Positions 17,143 to 25,642 of a DNA stretch of 64,000 bases are shown in pieces (positions within the stretch are counted from its first letter, which is position 1; each line of letters opens with the position of its first letter). Both the position numbers and the translations under genes were made by a program. The notes under the pieces were generated by a model, which saw only the letters and a program-made list of their open reading frames with translations, searched no databases and had not been told where the DNA came from. Source of the DNA: Ramlibacter albus (GTDB lineage: Bacteria > Pseudomonadota > Gammaproteobacteria > Burkholderiales > Burkholderiaceae_C); the NCBI RefSeq assembly GCF_014297445.1, contig NZ_JACORU010000002.1, forward strand, positions 372,001 through 436,000, in the 5' to 3' direction.

Positions 17143-20100
17143 CTAGTGCGGCGCGCTGCCCGGCGGCAACTTCAAATCGTCAATGTTGGGGATGCCGCGT
17201 TTGCCCTTCGCGCGCTTCGAGACGTCCGTCTTGTCGGTCGAAGGACCACTAGTTGAAGTGTTCGGGGAGGGTTGCGCGGCGTCGTGCAGCGGTGCGGATG
17301 CGGGTTTCGCGGGTGCCGCGTGCTGCGCGTGCTGCGCGGACTGCGGCAACTCGGCCGTCGATGCGGGGGCGTGCGCAGGCGCGCCGGGCATCGCATGCGA
17401 TGGCTTGCCGCCTGCACCGCTCGATGGCGCGGAGCCCGATGCCGGTGCATGGGCCGGTGCTGCGTGTGCGTCGGGCGCCTTCTTCGGTGCGGCGTCGGGC
17501 GCGGCATGGCCATGCGTGCCGGCGGCTTGTGCGGGAGTACCGTGTGTGCCGGGCACGGCACCGGCAGCATCGCCTGCAGCCGCGTCGCCTGCAGCCGCAT
17601 CGAGCTCGCCTTCCTTGCCATCGAGCTCCCACTTCTTCTTCTGCTTGCCGGCGGCGGACTTGTCGTCGGCGGGCTTCTCGCCGCCATGCGCGTCGCCGGG
17701 TTTGTCGGTGGGCTTGCCCTGCGCCGCAGGCTTCTCTGCACTGGCATGCGCCGGGGGCTTGTCGCCTGCGCTCGCAGTTCCTGCCTTGTCGGCCGACTCG
17801 CCGGGTGCCTTCGGTGACTGCGGACCTGCGCCTGCGGCAGCTTCGCCCTTCGCGGTGGCGGGCGCCGGTGCCGCGGCGGACGTTGCGCCTGCATCACCAC
17901 TTGCCCCAGCTTGCGCGGAAGACGCCGCAGGTCCGCCTGCAGACGTCGCACCTGCGCCGCCAGCGGTGGTCCCGCTTGCGCTCTTGTCGCCTTGAGGCGC
18001 GGCCGCAGGTGCCGGCGCAGTTGCCGAACCCGCCGCGTCACCCGGGGCACCCGCCTGCGATGCCGCCGGTGCCGGGGCAGCCGCGGAGGTCCCGCCCGCA
18101 GCGCCGCCCGCGACGGGTGTGGCGGCGTTGCCTTGTGGCGCAGCGGGTGCTGCGGCCGACGTTCCCGCGGCGTCGCCGCCGGCTGCGCCGCCAGGGCTTG
18201 CACCGCCCTGTGCCGCAGCGGGTGCGGGCGCTGCAGCCGATGTTCCGGCAGCATCTGCGCCACTTGCGCCACTTGCGCCGCCTGCGGCCCCGCCGCCCTG
18301 TGCGCCTGCAGGTGCAGGTGCCGCAGCTGGGGTTCCGGGTGCATCGCCTGTGCCACCTTGCGCGGTTGCCGATGCAGGCGCTGGCGCTGCCGCGGCGGGT
18401 GATGGGGCCGCGTCACCTGTGGCTGCTCCACCGGCACCGGCGTCACCCGGCGCGGCTGCAGGCGCCGGCGCGGATGCCGATGTTCCACCCGAATCGCCGG
18501 CTTGCGCCGCGGACGGTGCAGGCGCTGCTCCGGCCGTCGCTGCGGTGCCTCCTGCGGCGCCGCCAGGCGCGGTGCCATCGCCTTGTGCACCGGGGGCGGC
18601 CGCTGAAGTTCCACTTGCATCGGCGCCTGCCCCGCCTTGGGCCGACGCGCCATCGCCTTGGCCCGGCGCAGAAGTGGGCGCCGCAGCCGATGCTCCGCCT
18701 GTGTCGCCGCCCGCACCGCCTGCACCGCCAGCGGCTGCGTCACCTTGAGCTGCGGCTGGCGCGGGCGCGGACGCGGATGCTCCGGCCCCGTCTGCACCAG
18801 CTGCACCACCGCCTGCGGCGTCGCCTGGCGCTGCGGCCGGCGCGGGCGCTGCCGACGATGTTCCGCTTGCGTCTGTACCCGATGCTGCGCCGGTGCCTGC
18901 GTCACCCGGCGCTGCTGCCGCGGGCGCGGGCGCGGATGTTCCGGCTGTGTCTGCACCAGCTGCACCACTGCCTGCGGCGTCACCTGGCGCTGCGGCCCCG
19001 GCGGGCGCTGCCGACGATGATCCGCCTGCGTCTGCACTCGACGCGCCACCTGTTGCGTCACCCTGCGCTGCTGCCTGCGGGGGTGCGGCGGCCAGTGTCC
19101 CCGTTCCGTCCGCACCGGCAGCGCCACTTGCGGCTGCGTCGCCTTGTGCCCCCGCAGTTGCGGGCGCAGCGGCAGCGTCTGGCGACGGGCTCGCACCTGC
19201 AGCGCCTCCGTCGGCCTGTGCTGCCGCAGGCGCGGGCGCGGCATCGGAAGTCCCGGGAGCTCCGCTGGCGTCCGCCGTCGCGGTACTTCCGGACATCGCC
19301 GAATCTGCACCCGGAGCACCAGCTGTCGCACCAGCACCAGCACCAGCACCAGCACCGGCATCGCCCGCTGGCATCGAGAGTCCACCGTCATCCTGGCCCG
19401 CGGGCGCAGGCGCCTTCGCATCCGCATCGGTGCCGTCCGGCTTCTTGCCTTTCTTGCCCGGCTTCTTCAGGCCACCTGCGCGAGCTGCCTTGATGGCGTC
19501 CGCAGCAGCGGTGCCCGCCGCGGCAGCCAACGCATCCTCGGGCAAGCCGGCCAGCGAGTCTTCGGCTTCGTCCTCGTCGTCGGACGCCTGGTCCGCATCG
19601 GCCTTGGCCTGGTCGGCAGCCTCGGGAGCACCGGCAGCCGCCTGCGCCGCCTGCTTGTCTTCGTCCTGCTTGCCCGCTTCGGGCGCGGCCAGCGAGTCGT
19701 CCTGCGCGGCCTTGTCGGCCGTGGCATCGGCGTCCGCGCGCGCTTGCATGTCCTGCGCCGCGGCGTCCGCGGCCACAGGCTGGTCTGGCGCGGCGGCCGC
19801 GTCAACCCCTGTGGCCTGGTCCTGGGTAGCCGCATCGGCGCCACCGCCTTGGTCCTGCGCAGCCGCGTCGGTCCCAGTGGCCTGGCCCTGTGCAGCCGCA
19901 TCGGCGCCACCTGCCTGCGTGTCCTGGCCGCTCGCCTGCGCACCGCCCTGCGCTGCGGCCTGCGCGTCCGCTTGCGCATCGCCGGCGCCCGCCTGCGTGC
20001 CCGCCTGCGCATCGGTTGCGCCGCCTTGCGCATCGGCTTGCGAACCGGCTTGCGCATCCGCCTGCGAGCCCGCTTGCCCATCGCCGCCCGCAGCCCCGCC

Positions 20101-23100
20101 ATCCGCTCCGGCACCAGCAGCGTCGGCAGCAGCACCCGCCGCGGCACCCGCCGCAGCCGCGCCCGCCGCAGCGCCGGCCGCACCTGCGGCCATCCCCGTC
20201 GTGCCATCGGCCTTCGCTTCCTCGGCCTCGACCTCCGGCTGCATCATCGACTCGCCGCCGCGCTTGACGACCTCGGCATCGAGGATCGCCTCGGCCTTGA
20301 TGACGTCGGCGCGCGCGGCGTTCACCTGCGCCGCCACGGCTTCGACACTCGCCTTCGCGCTCTCGATGTTCGATTGCGCCTCGTCGGTCAGCGCGCGCGT
20401 CTCGGCCGTGGTCTGCTCCACCGGCGAATTGACGTCCGCCTGCGCGGCCACCACGCCCGCCTTGAGGTCCTTCTCGGCGGCCTCGGCCTCCTTCGCGCTC
20501 GCGATCGCTTCGTCGGCGCACGCCTCGGCCTCGGACGCAAGCTGCTCGGCCTGAGCCTCGGCCGGCTCGGTGGCCTGCGCGGCCTGCGCCTGCGCGGCTT
20601 CGAGCTCCTGCTCCATCTGCGCGCGCGCCGCTTCGACCTCGTCCTGCGCGGCCTGCACGTCCTCGTTCATCGAGTCGAACTCGCGCTCGATCTGCGACGG
20701 CATCTCCTCGACGTCGACGACGGCTTCCTCCGCCGACGCCTTCACGTCATCGACCGCTTCGGCGACGGCCATTTCGAAATCTTCGGCCGAAGCCTTGGCT
20801 GCCTCGACCTGCGCCTCGGCCTCGGCCACCGCCTGTTCGACCGCCGCCTGCGCCTCGTCCTTCCACTGCTGCAGGCGCTCGGGCATGCCTTCGGCGGCCT
20901 GCAGCAATTCGGGCAGCAGCTCCTCGGCTTCGGCGACGAAGGCCATGCCCTCGTCCTTCAGCGCCTCGGCCTCTTGCACCACGGCCATCACGTCCTGCCG
21001 CGCGGAATCGACGGCCTCGGACCACTCGGCCAGCTGCGCCTCGATGGCGCTGCGGCCTTCGGCCACCTTCGACTCGATCGCCTGCTCCAGCTCCTCGAAC
21101 TTCGCGTCGAGGTCCGACAGGCCTTGTTCGGCCTTGTCGATGAGGGCGACGGCCTGGCCGCCCCACTTCTCGATCTCGCTGCCGCCCTTCTCCGCCAGGC
21201 TCTCCCAGCCGCCGGAGATCTTGTCGACGATGCCCTGCAGCGAGGAGTTGGCCTGCTCGTGCGCCTTGTCCAGCGTGTCGGCCACCGTCTTCATCTGGCC
21301 GCCCAGCAGCGAGACGGTCTGCGTGATGCCGTCCTGCGCGCGGTGCACCGCCATCTCCAGCGGCTGCTTGGCCATGTCCAGCTTGGCCTGCAGCTGGTCG
21401 AACACCTGCTTGACCAGCGCCTCGAGCTGCGCCTTCACCTTCGCAACGAGCGCATCGACGCCGATCTTCTCCAGCGCCTGTTCGACCGCCGCGCGCGCCT
21501 GCGCGAGTGCCTGCTTGAGCGCCTCCGCGGCCTGCTCGAAAGCGGCCTGGAGCTTTTCGAAGAGCGTGTCGATCGTCGCGATGGCGGTGCGCACGCCGTC
21601 CTGCATCTTGCGCAGCAGCACGATCAGCTGGTCGGCCGCGAGCTTGACTTTGGCGATCGCCTGGTCCAGCAGCGGGTAGAGCTTCTCGATGGCGGCCTTG
21701 CCTTGCAGCAGCAGGTCGTCCGCCGTCTTGGCCGCGGTCTTCACCGCCGTGCGCGCCGCCGTGATCGACGCGCGGATTCCTGGCAGCGAAGCCTTCACGC
21801 CGACGAACAGCACGCGCGCGGCCACCAGCGGCGGCACCTTGAACATGTACTTGGTGCAGACCTCGATCGCGTTGTCGCACAGCACCTCGGCCTGGTCCAC
21901 CTCGGACGACGCCATGCGCAGCGTGTAGTCGCACTGCTCCACGAAGGGCGGGATGCGGTCGCGGATCATCTGCACGTGCGCGATGGCCATGTCGATCTGC
22001 GCGCGCACCGGCTCGAACTGCGCAGGCAGGTTCTCCAGCATCGCCACGGCGACGTCGGCCTGCTCGATGAGGTCCTGCATCACCAGCTGCACGCCGCTGG
22101 CGGCGTCGCGCACCTTCTCCAGCGCCGTGCGGATGGCCTGGGTGCAGCGCGTGAGCGACTGGTCGGCGACGTCGAAGCTCGCCATCACCTTGTCGATGAG
22201 GCCGCGGATGCGGTCCAGCACCTCGTTGATCTTGTCGACCACGGTGCCGGCCTGCTCGCGCGCCTGCTTGACGACGGCGTCGAGGCCCTCTTCCAGGTCG
22301 TCGAGGCACTTCTGCAGGTCGTCCTTGCAGCCCTGCGCCTCCTCGTTCAGGCGCGTGCGCACGTCGTTGATCGCGGCGCTGACGTCGAGGATCGGCGACG
22401 TCGCCTCCTGGATCACGTCGACGGCGTCGTTGAGCTTGTCGGTGGCGGACGATGCGGCATCGGTGAGGTCCGTGTGCATGCCCGCCGATTCGTCCTGGAT
22501 CGACGTGCGCAGCGCCTGCAGCTGGCCGCTGATGTCCGCGCGCAGGGCTTTCGCGCGCCCGAGCACGGCGGGCCGGCCCGAAGCGTCGACGGAGAGCAGC
22601 TCCGTGTGCAGGCTCGAGAGGCCGACGACGTGCTTGTCGAACAGGCCCTTGGCCTGCATGCCCGTCTGCAGCAGTGCTTCCGCACGGCCTTGCAGGGCCT
22701 TGAGCAACTGCAGCGGCGCGTCCAGCGAAGGCAGCTTGCCGCCGATCTCGGCCGGCAGGCCGGGCAGCGAGGACACGACACGCGTGACTTCCTCGATCGC
22801 GTGCTTCACGGCCTCCGATTCGCCCGCGATCTTGTTGGGCGCCGCGGCTGCGCGTTCGCCAAGCGCCTTGAGGTTGGCGGTGGTCTCTTCGGCGAGCTTC
22901 GTCACCGCGCCCACCAGCGGCATCGGGTCCAGCAGCGCAGGGAGGCCGGCGATCTCGTTGCCGATGTCGACGACCTCGTCCTTGACCGTGTTGCCCACCT
23001 CGACCAGTCCGTCGGCAAAGGTCTTGCCTTCGGCCGCGAGCGTGGTGCCCGCCTCGGTGATGGCGTCCGCGACCTTCTGCGCCGATTCGGGCAGCACGGT

Positions 23101-23124
23101 CAGGGCACGGTCGATGACTTTCAC
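17143..23124 (-). CDS. Giant 1993-residue coiled-coil and low-complexity protein upstream of the T6SS operon
   Basis: I do not recognise a named family. Residues about 1-960 are almost entirely helical, with long heptad-like runs of Ala/Leu/Glu/Gln/Lys, for example EEGLDAVVKQAREQAGTVV and ALKQALAQARAAVEQAL, resembling apolipoprotein-, phasin- or tape-measure-like coiled coils. From about 980 to 1960 it is low-complexity: an Ala/Gly stretch, a Gln/Asp/Ala repeat zone (about 1010-1145), a basic patch KKPGKKGKK, about sixteen imperfect 27-residue Gly/Asp/Ala/Pro units (about 1325-1760), then Pro/His/Ala-rich sequence and a basic, distinct end (SKRAKGKRGIPNIDDLKLPP). There is no signal peptide or transmembrane segment. 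The start is GTG with AAGGA upstream. It ends 349 bp before tssB and begins 39 nt after the 239-residue gene on the same strand. The role is unknown; a T6SS cargo or structural protein is a guess from position. Confidence 0.75.
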   Translation of the reverse strand: MKVIDRALTVLPESAQKVADAITEAGTTLAAEGKTFADGLVEVGNTVKDEVVDIGNEIAGLPALLDPMPLVGAVTKLAEETTANLKALGERAAAAPNKIAGESEAVKHAIEEVTRVVSSLPGLPAEIGGKLPSLDAPLQLLKALQGRAEALLQTGMQAKGLFDKHVVGLSSLHTELLSVDASGRPAVLGRAKALRADISGQLQALRTSIQDESAGMHTDLTDAASSATDKLNDAVDVIQEATSPILDVSAAINDVRTRLNEEAQGCKDDLQKCLDDLEEGLDAVVKQAREQAGTVVDKINEVLDRIRGLIDKVMASFDVADQSLTRCTQAIRTALEKVRDAASGVQLVMQDLIEQADVAVAMLENLPAQFEPVRAQIDMAIAHVQMIRDRIPPFVEQCDYTLRMASSEVDQAEVLCDNAIEVCTKYMFKVPPLVAARVLFVGVKASLPGIRASITAARTAVKTAAKTADDLLLQGKAAIEKLYPLLDQAIAKVKLAADQLIVLLRKMQDGVRTAIATIDTLFEKLQAAFEQAAEALKQALAQARAAVEQALEKIGVDALVAKVKAQLEALVKQVFDQLQAKLDMAKQPLEMAVHRAQDGITQTVSLLGGQMKTVADTLDKAHEQANSSLQGIVDKISGGWESLAEKGGSEIEKWGGQAVALIDKAEQGLSDLDAKFEELEQAIESKVAEGRSAIEAQLAEWSEAVDSARQDVMAVVQEAEALKDEGMAFVAEAEELLPELLQAAEGMPERLQQWKDEAQAAVEQAVAEAEAQVEAAKASAEDFEMAVAEAVDDVKASAEEAVVDVEEMPSQIEREFDSMNEDVQAAQDEVEAARAQMEQELEAAQAQAAQATEPAEAQAEQLASEAEACADEAIASAKEAEAAEKDLKAGVVAAQADVNSPVEQTTAETRALTDEAQSNIESAKASVEAVAAQVNAARADVIKAEAILDAEVVKRGGESMMQPEVEAEEAKADGTTGMAAGAAGAAAGAAAAGAAAGAAADAAGAGADGGAAGGDGQAGSQADAQAGSQADAQGGATDAQAGTQAGAGDAQADAQAAAQGGAQASGQDTQAGGADAAAQGQATGTDAAAQDQGGGADAATQDQATGVDAAAAPDQPVAADAAAQDMQARADADATADKAAQDDSLAAPEAGKQDEDKQAAQAAAGAPEAADQAKADADQASDDEDEAEDSLAGLPEDALAAAAGTAAADAIKAARAGGLKKPGKKGKKPDGTDADAKAPAPAGQDDGGLSMPAGDAGAGAGAGAGATAGAPGADSAMSGSTATADASGAPGTSDAAPAPAAAQADGGAAGASPSPDAAAAPATAGAQGDAAASGAAGADGTGTLAAAPPQAAAQGDATGGASSADAGGSSSAAPAGAAAPGDAAGSGAAGADTAGTSAPAPAAAAPGDAGTGAASGTDASGTSSAAPAPAAAPGDAAGGGAAGADGAGASASAPAPAAAQGDAAAGGAGGAGGDTGGASAAAPTSAPGQGDGASAQGGAGADASGTSAAAPGAQGDGTAPGGAAGGTAATAGAAPAPSAAQAGDSGGTSASAPAPAAAPGDAGAGGAATGDAAPSPAAAAPAPASATAQGGTGDAPGTPAAAPAPAGAQGGGAAGGASGASGADAAGTSAAAPAPAAAQGGASPGGAAGGDAAGTSAAAPAAPQGNAATPVAGGAAGGTSAAAPAPAASQAGAPGDAAGSATAPAPAAAPQGDKSASGTTAGGAGATSAGGPAASSAQAGASGDAGATSAAAPAPATAKGEAAAGAGPQSPKAPGESADKAGTASAGDKPPAHASAEKPAAQGKPTDKPGDAHGGEKPADDKSAAGKQKKKWELDGKEGELDAAAGDAAAGDAAGAVPGTHGTPAQAAGTHGHAAPDAAPKKAPDAHAAPAHAPASGSAPSSGAGGKPSHAMPGAPAHAPASTAELPQSAQHAQHAAPAKPASAPLHDAAQPSPNTSTSGPSTDKTDVSKRAKGKRGIPNIDDLKLPPGSAPH
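17840..19150 (-). repeat. Imperfect 27-codon tandem repeats within the giant gene
   Basis: About sixteen degenerate units of roughly 25-30 codons encode the pattern G-D-A-x-x-G-x-A-x-G-A-D-x-x-G-T-S-A-x-A-P-A-P-A-A-A-P/Q. The units differ in length and sequence, so the array is old or recombining. Both strands stay open in several frames because of the GCC/GGC-rich code, which explains the long spurious reading frames opposite. Confidence 0.7.
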
Positions 23125-23163
23125 TGCGGTCCTTCTGTTGGCGGGGGCGCCGGCGGGTGCCGG

Positions 23164-23883
23164 TCAGGCTTCGTCGATCGCCTTCTGCGCCGCGGCCGCG
23201 GCGTCGCTCATGGCGGTGCCGATGCCCGGCACCTTGTCGGGCGCCGGCGCGACGGAGGCGGCGGCCGTATCCACCTGCCCCATCGTGGCATTCACCTGTG
23301 CGAGCGACTGGTCCAGCTCGGGCAGCACCTCGGCGCCTTCGATGCGCGCGTCTTCCAAGGCGGGCAGCAGGTCTTCGGCACGCGGCACGGCGGGCACGCT
23401 CGCCAGCGCCGGCAGCGCTGCAAGCGGTGAAGCCGCAGCGGCCGCGGCTGCCGCCGCAGCAGCGGGCGACGCGCCTGCCGCGGTTGCAGCAGCTGCCGCA
23501 GCCGCAGCCGCGGCGGCACCCGCAGGCGCCGGCACGATGCGCGCCGGGCGGGCCGAGCGCACGCTCTCTTCGACCACGGCAACGGCGCCGCTCACCAGGA
23601 GCCCGCCGAGCGCGTGCACCCAGTGCTCGGGCGCCGCCAGCACGCTGCTCGTCGGCGAGCAGCGCTTGAGCAGCCAGCCGAGCTCGTTGCTCGCGGACAT
23701 GTCACCGGCCCAGTAGCGCAGGTAGCCGACGGCTTCATCGGTATGGCGGAAGGTGCGGCGCGTGCCCAGCGGCGGCAGCATGTCGGACCACTGCTCGGCC
23801 GCGAGCGTGCGGCCGTCGACGCCGCGGTCGTAGAACGTGGCCCGGCAGGTGCTGCGCCACAGGCTCAGGAGCGGGTGGAGCAT
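23164..23883 (-). CDS. Uncharacterised 239-residue protein paired with the giant coiled-coil protein
   Basis: No family is recognised. Residues 1-100 look globular (WRSTCRATFYDRGVDG, an aromatic WSDMLPPLGTRRTFRHTDEAVGYLRYWAG stretch, and a hydrophobic LGGLLVSGAVAVV helix). Residues about 118-155 are poly-Ala with Pro/Gly, and the C-terminal 80 residues are an amphipathic helix-rich tail (EDLLPALEDARIEGAEVL, AAAAAQKAIDEA) similar in style to the start of the giant protein. The stop is 39 nt before the giant gene's GTG, so the two are an operon. No signal peptide is obvious. Confidence 0.7.
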   Translation of the reverse strand: MLHPLLSLWRSTCRATFYDRGVDGRTLAAEQWSDMLPPLGTRRTFRHTDEAVGYLRYWAGDMSASNELGWLLKRCSPTSSVLAAPEHWVHALGGLLVSGAVAVVEESVRSARPARIVPAPAGAAAAAAAAAAATAAGASPAAAAAAAAAAASPLAALPALASVPAVPRAEDLLPALEDARIEGAEVLPELDQSLAQVNATMGQVDTAAASVAPAPDKVPGIGTAMSDAAAAAQKAIDEA

Positions 23884-24017
23884 GGGGTCAGGCCGTGGTG
23901 GACATGCGGGCCATTGTTTGCGGGCGGCGGGGGGCGGTCAAGCCGGTATACGCGGGATGGGGGCCGTGCGCAACGATGCCGCGCTGTATTCTCGTGAACT
24001 TTTCCGGGGGTTTGACG

Positions 24018-24719
24018 ATGGACCAGAAGGTAGCGATCGTGATCGGCGGCGGCAGCGGCATGGGCGCGGCCGCGGCGAGGCGGCTGGCCGCCGACGGCTT
24101 TCGGCTCGGCATCCTTTCTTCGTCCGGCAAGGGCGAGGCACTCGGCAAGGAGCTCGGTGGCATCGGCATGACCGGCACCAACCAGTCGAACGAGGACCTC
24201 GCACGGCTTGTCGATGCGGTCGCGGCGCGCTGGGGGCGCATCGACGTGTTGGTCAACAGTGCGGGGCACGGCCCGCGCGGCGGCCTGCTCGAAATGAGCG
24301 ATGAAGAGTGGCACAGGGGCATGGACGTCTACCTGATGAACGTGGTGCGCGCCACGCGCCTCGTCGTGCCGGCCATGCTTGCGCGCAAGTCCGGCGCGAT
24401 CATCAACATCTCCAGCGCCTGGGCGTTCGAGCCCACCCCGATGTTCCCCACGTCCGGCGTGTTCCGCGCCGGCCTCGCCGCATTCGCCAAGCTGTTCGCC
24501 GATACGCACGCGAAGGACAACATCCGGATGAACAACGTGCTGCCGGGCTGGATCGACAGCCTGCCGGAGACCGAGGAGCGCAGGCAGGCGATACCGATGC
24601 AGCGCTACGGCACGAGCGACGAAGTTGCCGCGACCATCGCTTTCCTCGCGTCGGACGGGGCTGCCTACATCACGGGGCAGAACATCCGCGTGGATGGGGG
24701 ATTGATGCGCGCGGTGTAA
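24018..24719 (+). CDS. Atypical SDR-fold protein lacking the YxxxK catalytic pair
   Basis: The 233-residue protein has a clear short-chain dehydrogenase/reductase fold: cofactor loop GGGSGMG (residues 10-16), NSAG at 80-83, INISSA with Ser132/133, and the C-terminal NNVLPGW, GQNIRVDGG elements. Where the catalytic Tyr-x3-Lys should follow, the sequence reads PTSGVFRAG, that is Ser146 and Arg150 in place of Tyr and Lys. Activity as a normal reductase is therefore doubtful. The ATG at 24018 has GGGGG upstream. It is divergent from the T6SS locus (134 bp) and ends just before tRNA-Lys. Confidence 0.88.
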   Translation: MDQKVAIVIGGGSGMGAAAARRLAADGFRLGILSSSGKGEALGKELGGIGMTGTNQSNEDLARLVDAVAARWGRIDVLVNSAGHGPRGGLLEMSDEEWHRGMDVYLMNVVRATRLVVPAMLARKSGAIINISSAWAFEPTPMFPTSGVFRAGLAAFAKLFADTHAKDNIRMNNVLPGWIDSLPETEERRQAIPMQRYGTSDEVAATIAFLASDGAAYITGQNIRVDGGLMRAV

Positions 24720-24734
24720 GTGCCGCGCGGCAAA

Positions 24735-24810
24735 TGGTAGGACGTGCAGGATTCGAACCTGCGACCAACGGATTAAAAGTCCGCTGCTCTACCAACTGAG
24801 CTAACGTCCC
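24735..24810 (-). tRNA. tRNA-Lys (anticodon TTT)
   Basis: A 76-nt cloverleaf including encoded CCA. The acceptor stem pairs GGGACGT with ACGTCCT (first pair G-U), the D-arm is GCTC..GAGC, the anticodon loop is CTTTTAA with TTT anticodon, and the T-loop is GGTTCGAATCC. It stands alone between the SDR gene and tcdA. Confidence 0.97.
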
Positions 24811-24850
24811 GACCTCAGCCGCATGCATTGCACATGCAGCAAAGCCCGCG

Positions 24851-24856
24851 ATTATA
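24851..24856 (-). promoter_or_regulatory. Candidate -10 box for tRNA-Lys
   Basis: A perfect TATAAT lies on the minus strand 40 nt upstream of the tRNA 5' end, just downstream of the tcdA stop codon. No good -35 hexamer is seen at 16-18 bp, so this is tentative. Confidence 0.4.
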
Positions 24857-24859
24857 GCG

Positions 24860-25642
24860 TCAAGTTTTCACCTTCCCGGCCGCGATGCGGTCCAGCAGCC
24901 AGCCGGCCGCGCATTGGCCGAAGGTGGCGGTGACGCTGACGACCGATCCATAGCCGTGGCAGTTGAGGCTGCCGTCGCCCGCGTCGATGTTGCACGAGGG
25001 GTCCGGCGGGGCAACCGGCTCGCGGCTGAAGACGCAGGCCACGCCGATCTTCTTGCCCTCCTTCGGCGCACCGTGGAACTTGCGCAGCCGGTAGCGCACC
25101 TGAGCGAGCAACGGGTCGTGCGTCGTGGCCGCAAGGTCGTCGATGTCCACCTGGTGCGCCAGGCGCTTGCCGCCCGCGGCACCGCAGGCAATGAACGCCG
25201 CCTTCGTGCGCAAGGCCCACGCGGCGATCGCCGCCTTGGCCTTCACTTCGTCGCACGCGTCGACGACGGCATGCACACCCTCCGGCAGCAGCTGCGGCCA
25301 GTTGTCCGGCTCGGCAAATTCCTCGATGCCGGTCACCTTGCAGCCGGGGTGGATCTGCGCGATGCGCTGGCGCATCGCTTCGGTCTTGGCCATGCCAACC
25401 GTGCTCGCCAGCGCATGCACCTGCCGGTTGATGTTGGATTCGGCGACGTGGTCGAGGTCGATCAACGTGAGCGCGCCCACGCCACTGCGTGCCAGCGCCT
25501 CGGCGGCCCATGAGCCCACACCGCCGATGCCGACCACAGCGATGTGCGCCCGCCGGATGCGCGCGGCACCTTCCATGCCATAGAGCCGCTCGAGCCCGCC
25601 GAAACGGCGCTGCAGGTCGGCGGCTTCGTCGAGGTGCGTCAT
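24860..25642 (-). CDS. tcdA: tRNA threonylcarbamoyladenosine dehydratase TcdA (CsdL)
   Basis: The 260-residue E1-like enzyme uses ATP to cyclise t6A37 in tRNAs to ct6A. The nucleotide site VVGIGGVGSWAAEAL is near residues 35-50, followed by DLDHVAESNINRQ and the adenylation-type VDACDEVKAKA. The C-terminal region shows ACVFSREP and GSVVSVTATFGQ. It overlaps the upstream YeeE/YedE gene by 4 nt (ATGA). The proximity to a tRNA gene is coincidental as far as the sequence shows. Confidence 0.92.
   Translation of the reverse strand: MTHLDEAADLQRRFGGLERLYGMEGAARIRRAHIAVVGIGGVGSWAAEALARSGVGALTLIDLDHVAESNINRQVHALASTVGMAKTEAMRQRIAQIHPGCKVTGIEEFAEPDNWPQLLPEGVHAVVDACDEVKAKAAIAAWALRTKAAFIACGAAGGKRLAHQVDIDDLAATTHDPLLAQVRYRLRKFHGAPKEGKKIGVACVFSREPVAPPDPSCNIDAGDGSLNCHGYGSVVSVTATFGQCAAGWLLDRIAAGKVKT

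Noticed and set aside
16937..17146. Small plus-strand reading frame in the gap upstream of tssB
   Set aside because: No ribosome binding site, no family match, and composition that follows the CACG-rich palindromes.
17840..20280. Possible CRISPR array or satellite DNA in the repeat-rich part of the giant gene
   Set aside because: Repeats are imperfect, in-frame, coding, and lack constant repeat/spacer lengths.
19144..23430. 1428-codon open frame on the plus strand opposite the giant gene
   Set aside because: It is an antisense by-product of GCC/GGC-rich repeats: Arg/His/Leu-rich, no family match, no ribosome binding site, and it spans the end of one real gene into another.
24735..24860. tRNA-Lys as integration site of a genomic island carrying the T6SS
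   Set aside because: No integrase and no duplicated tRNA 3' end were seen, and the T6SS locus has base composition like its neighbours.
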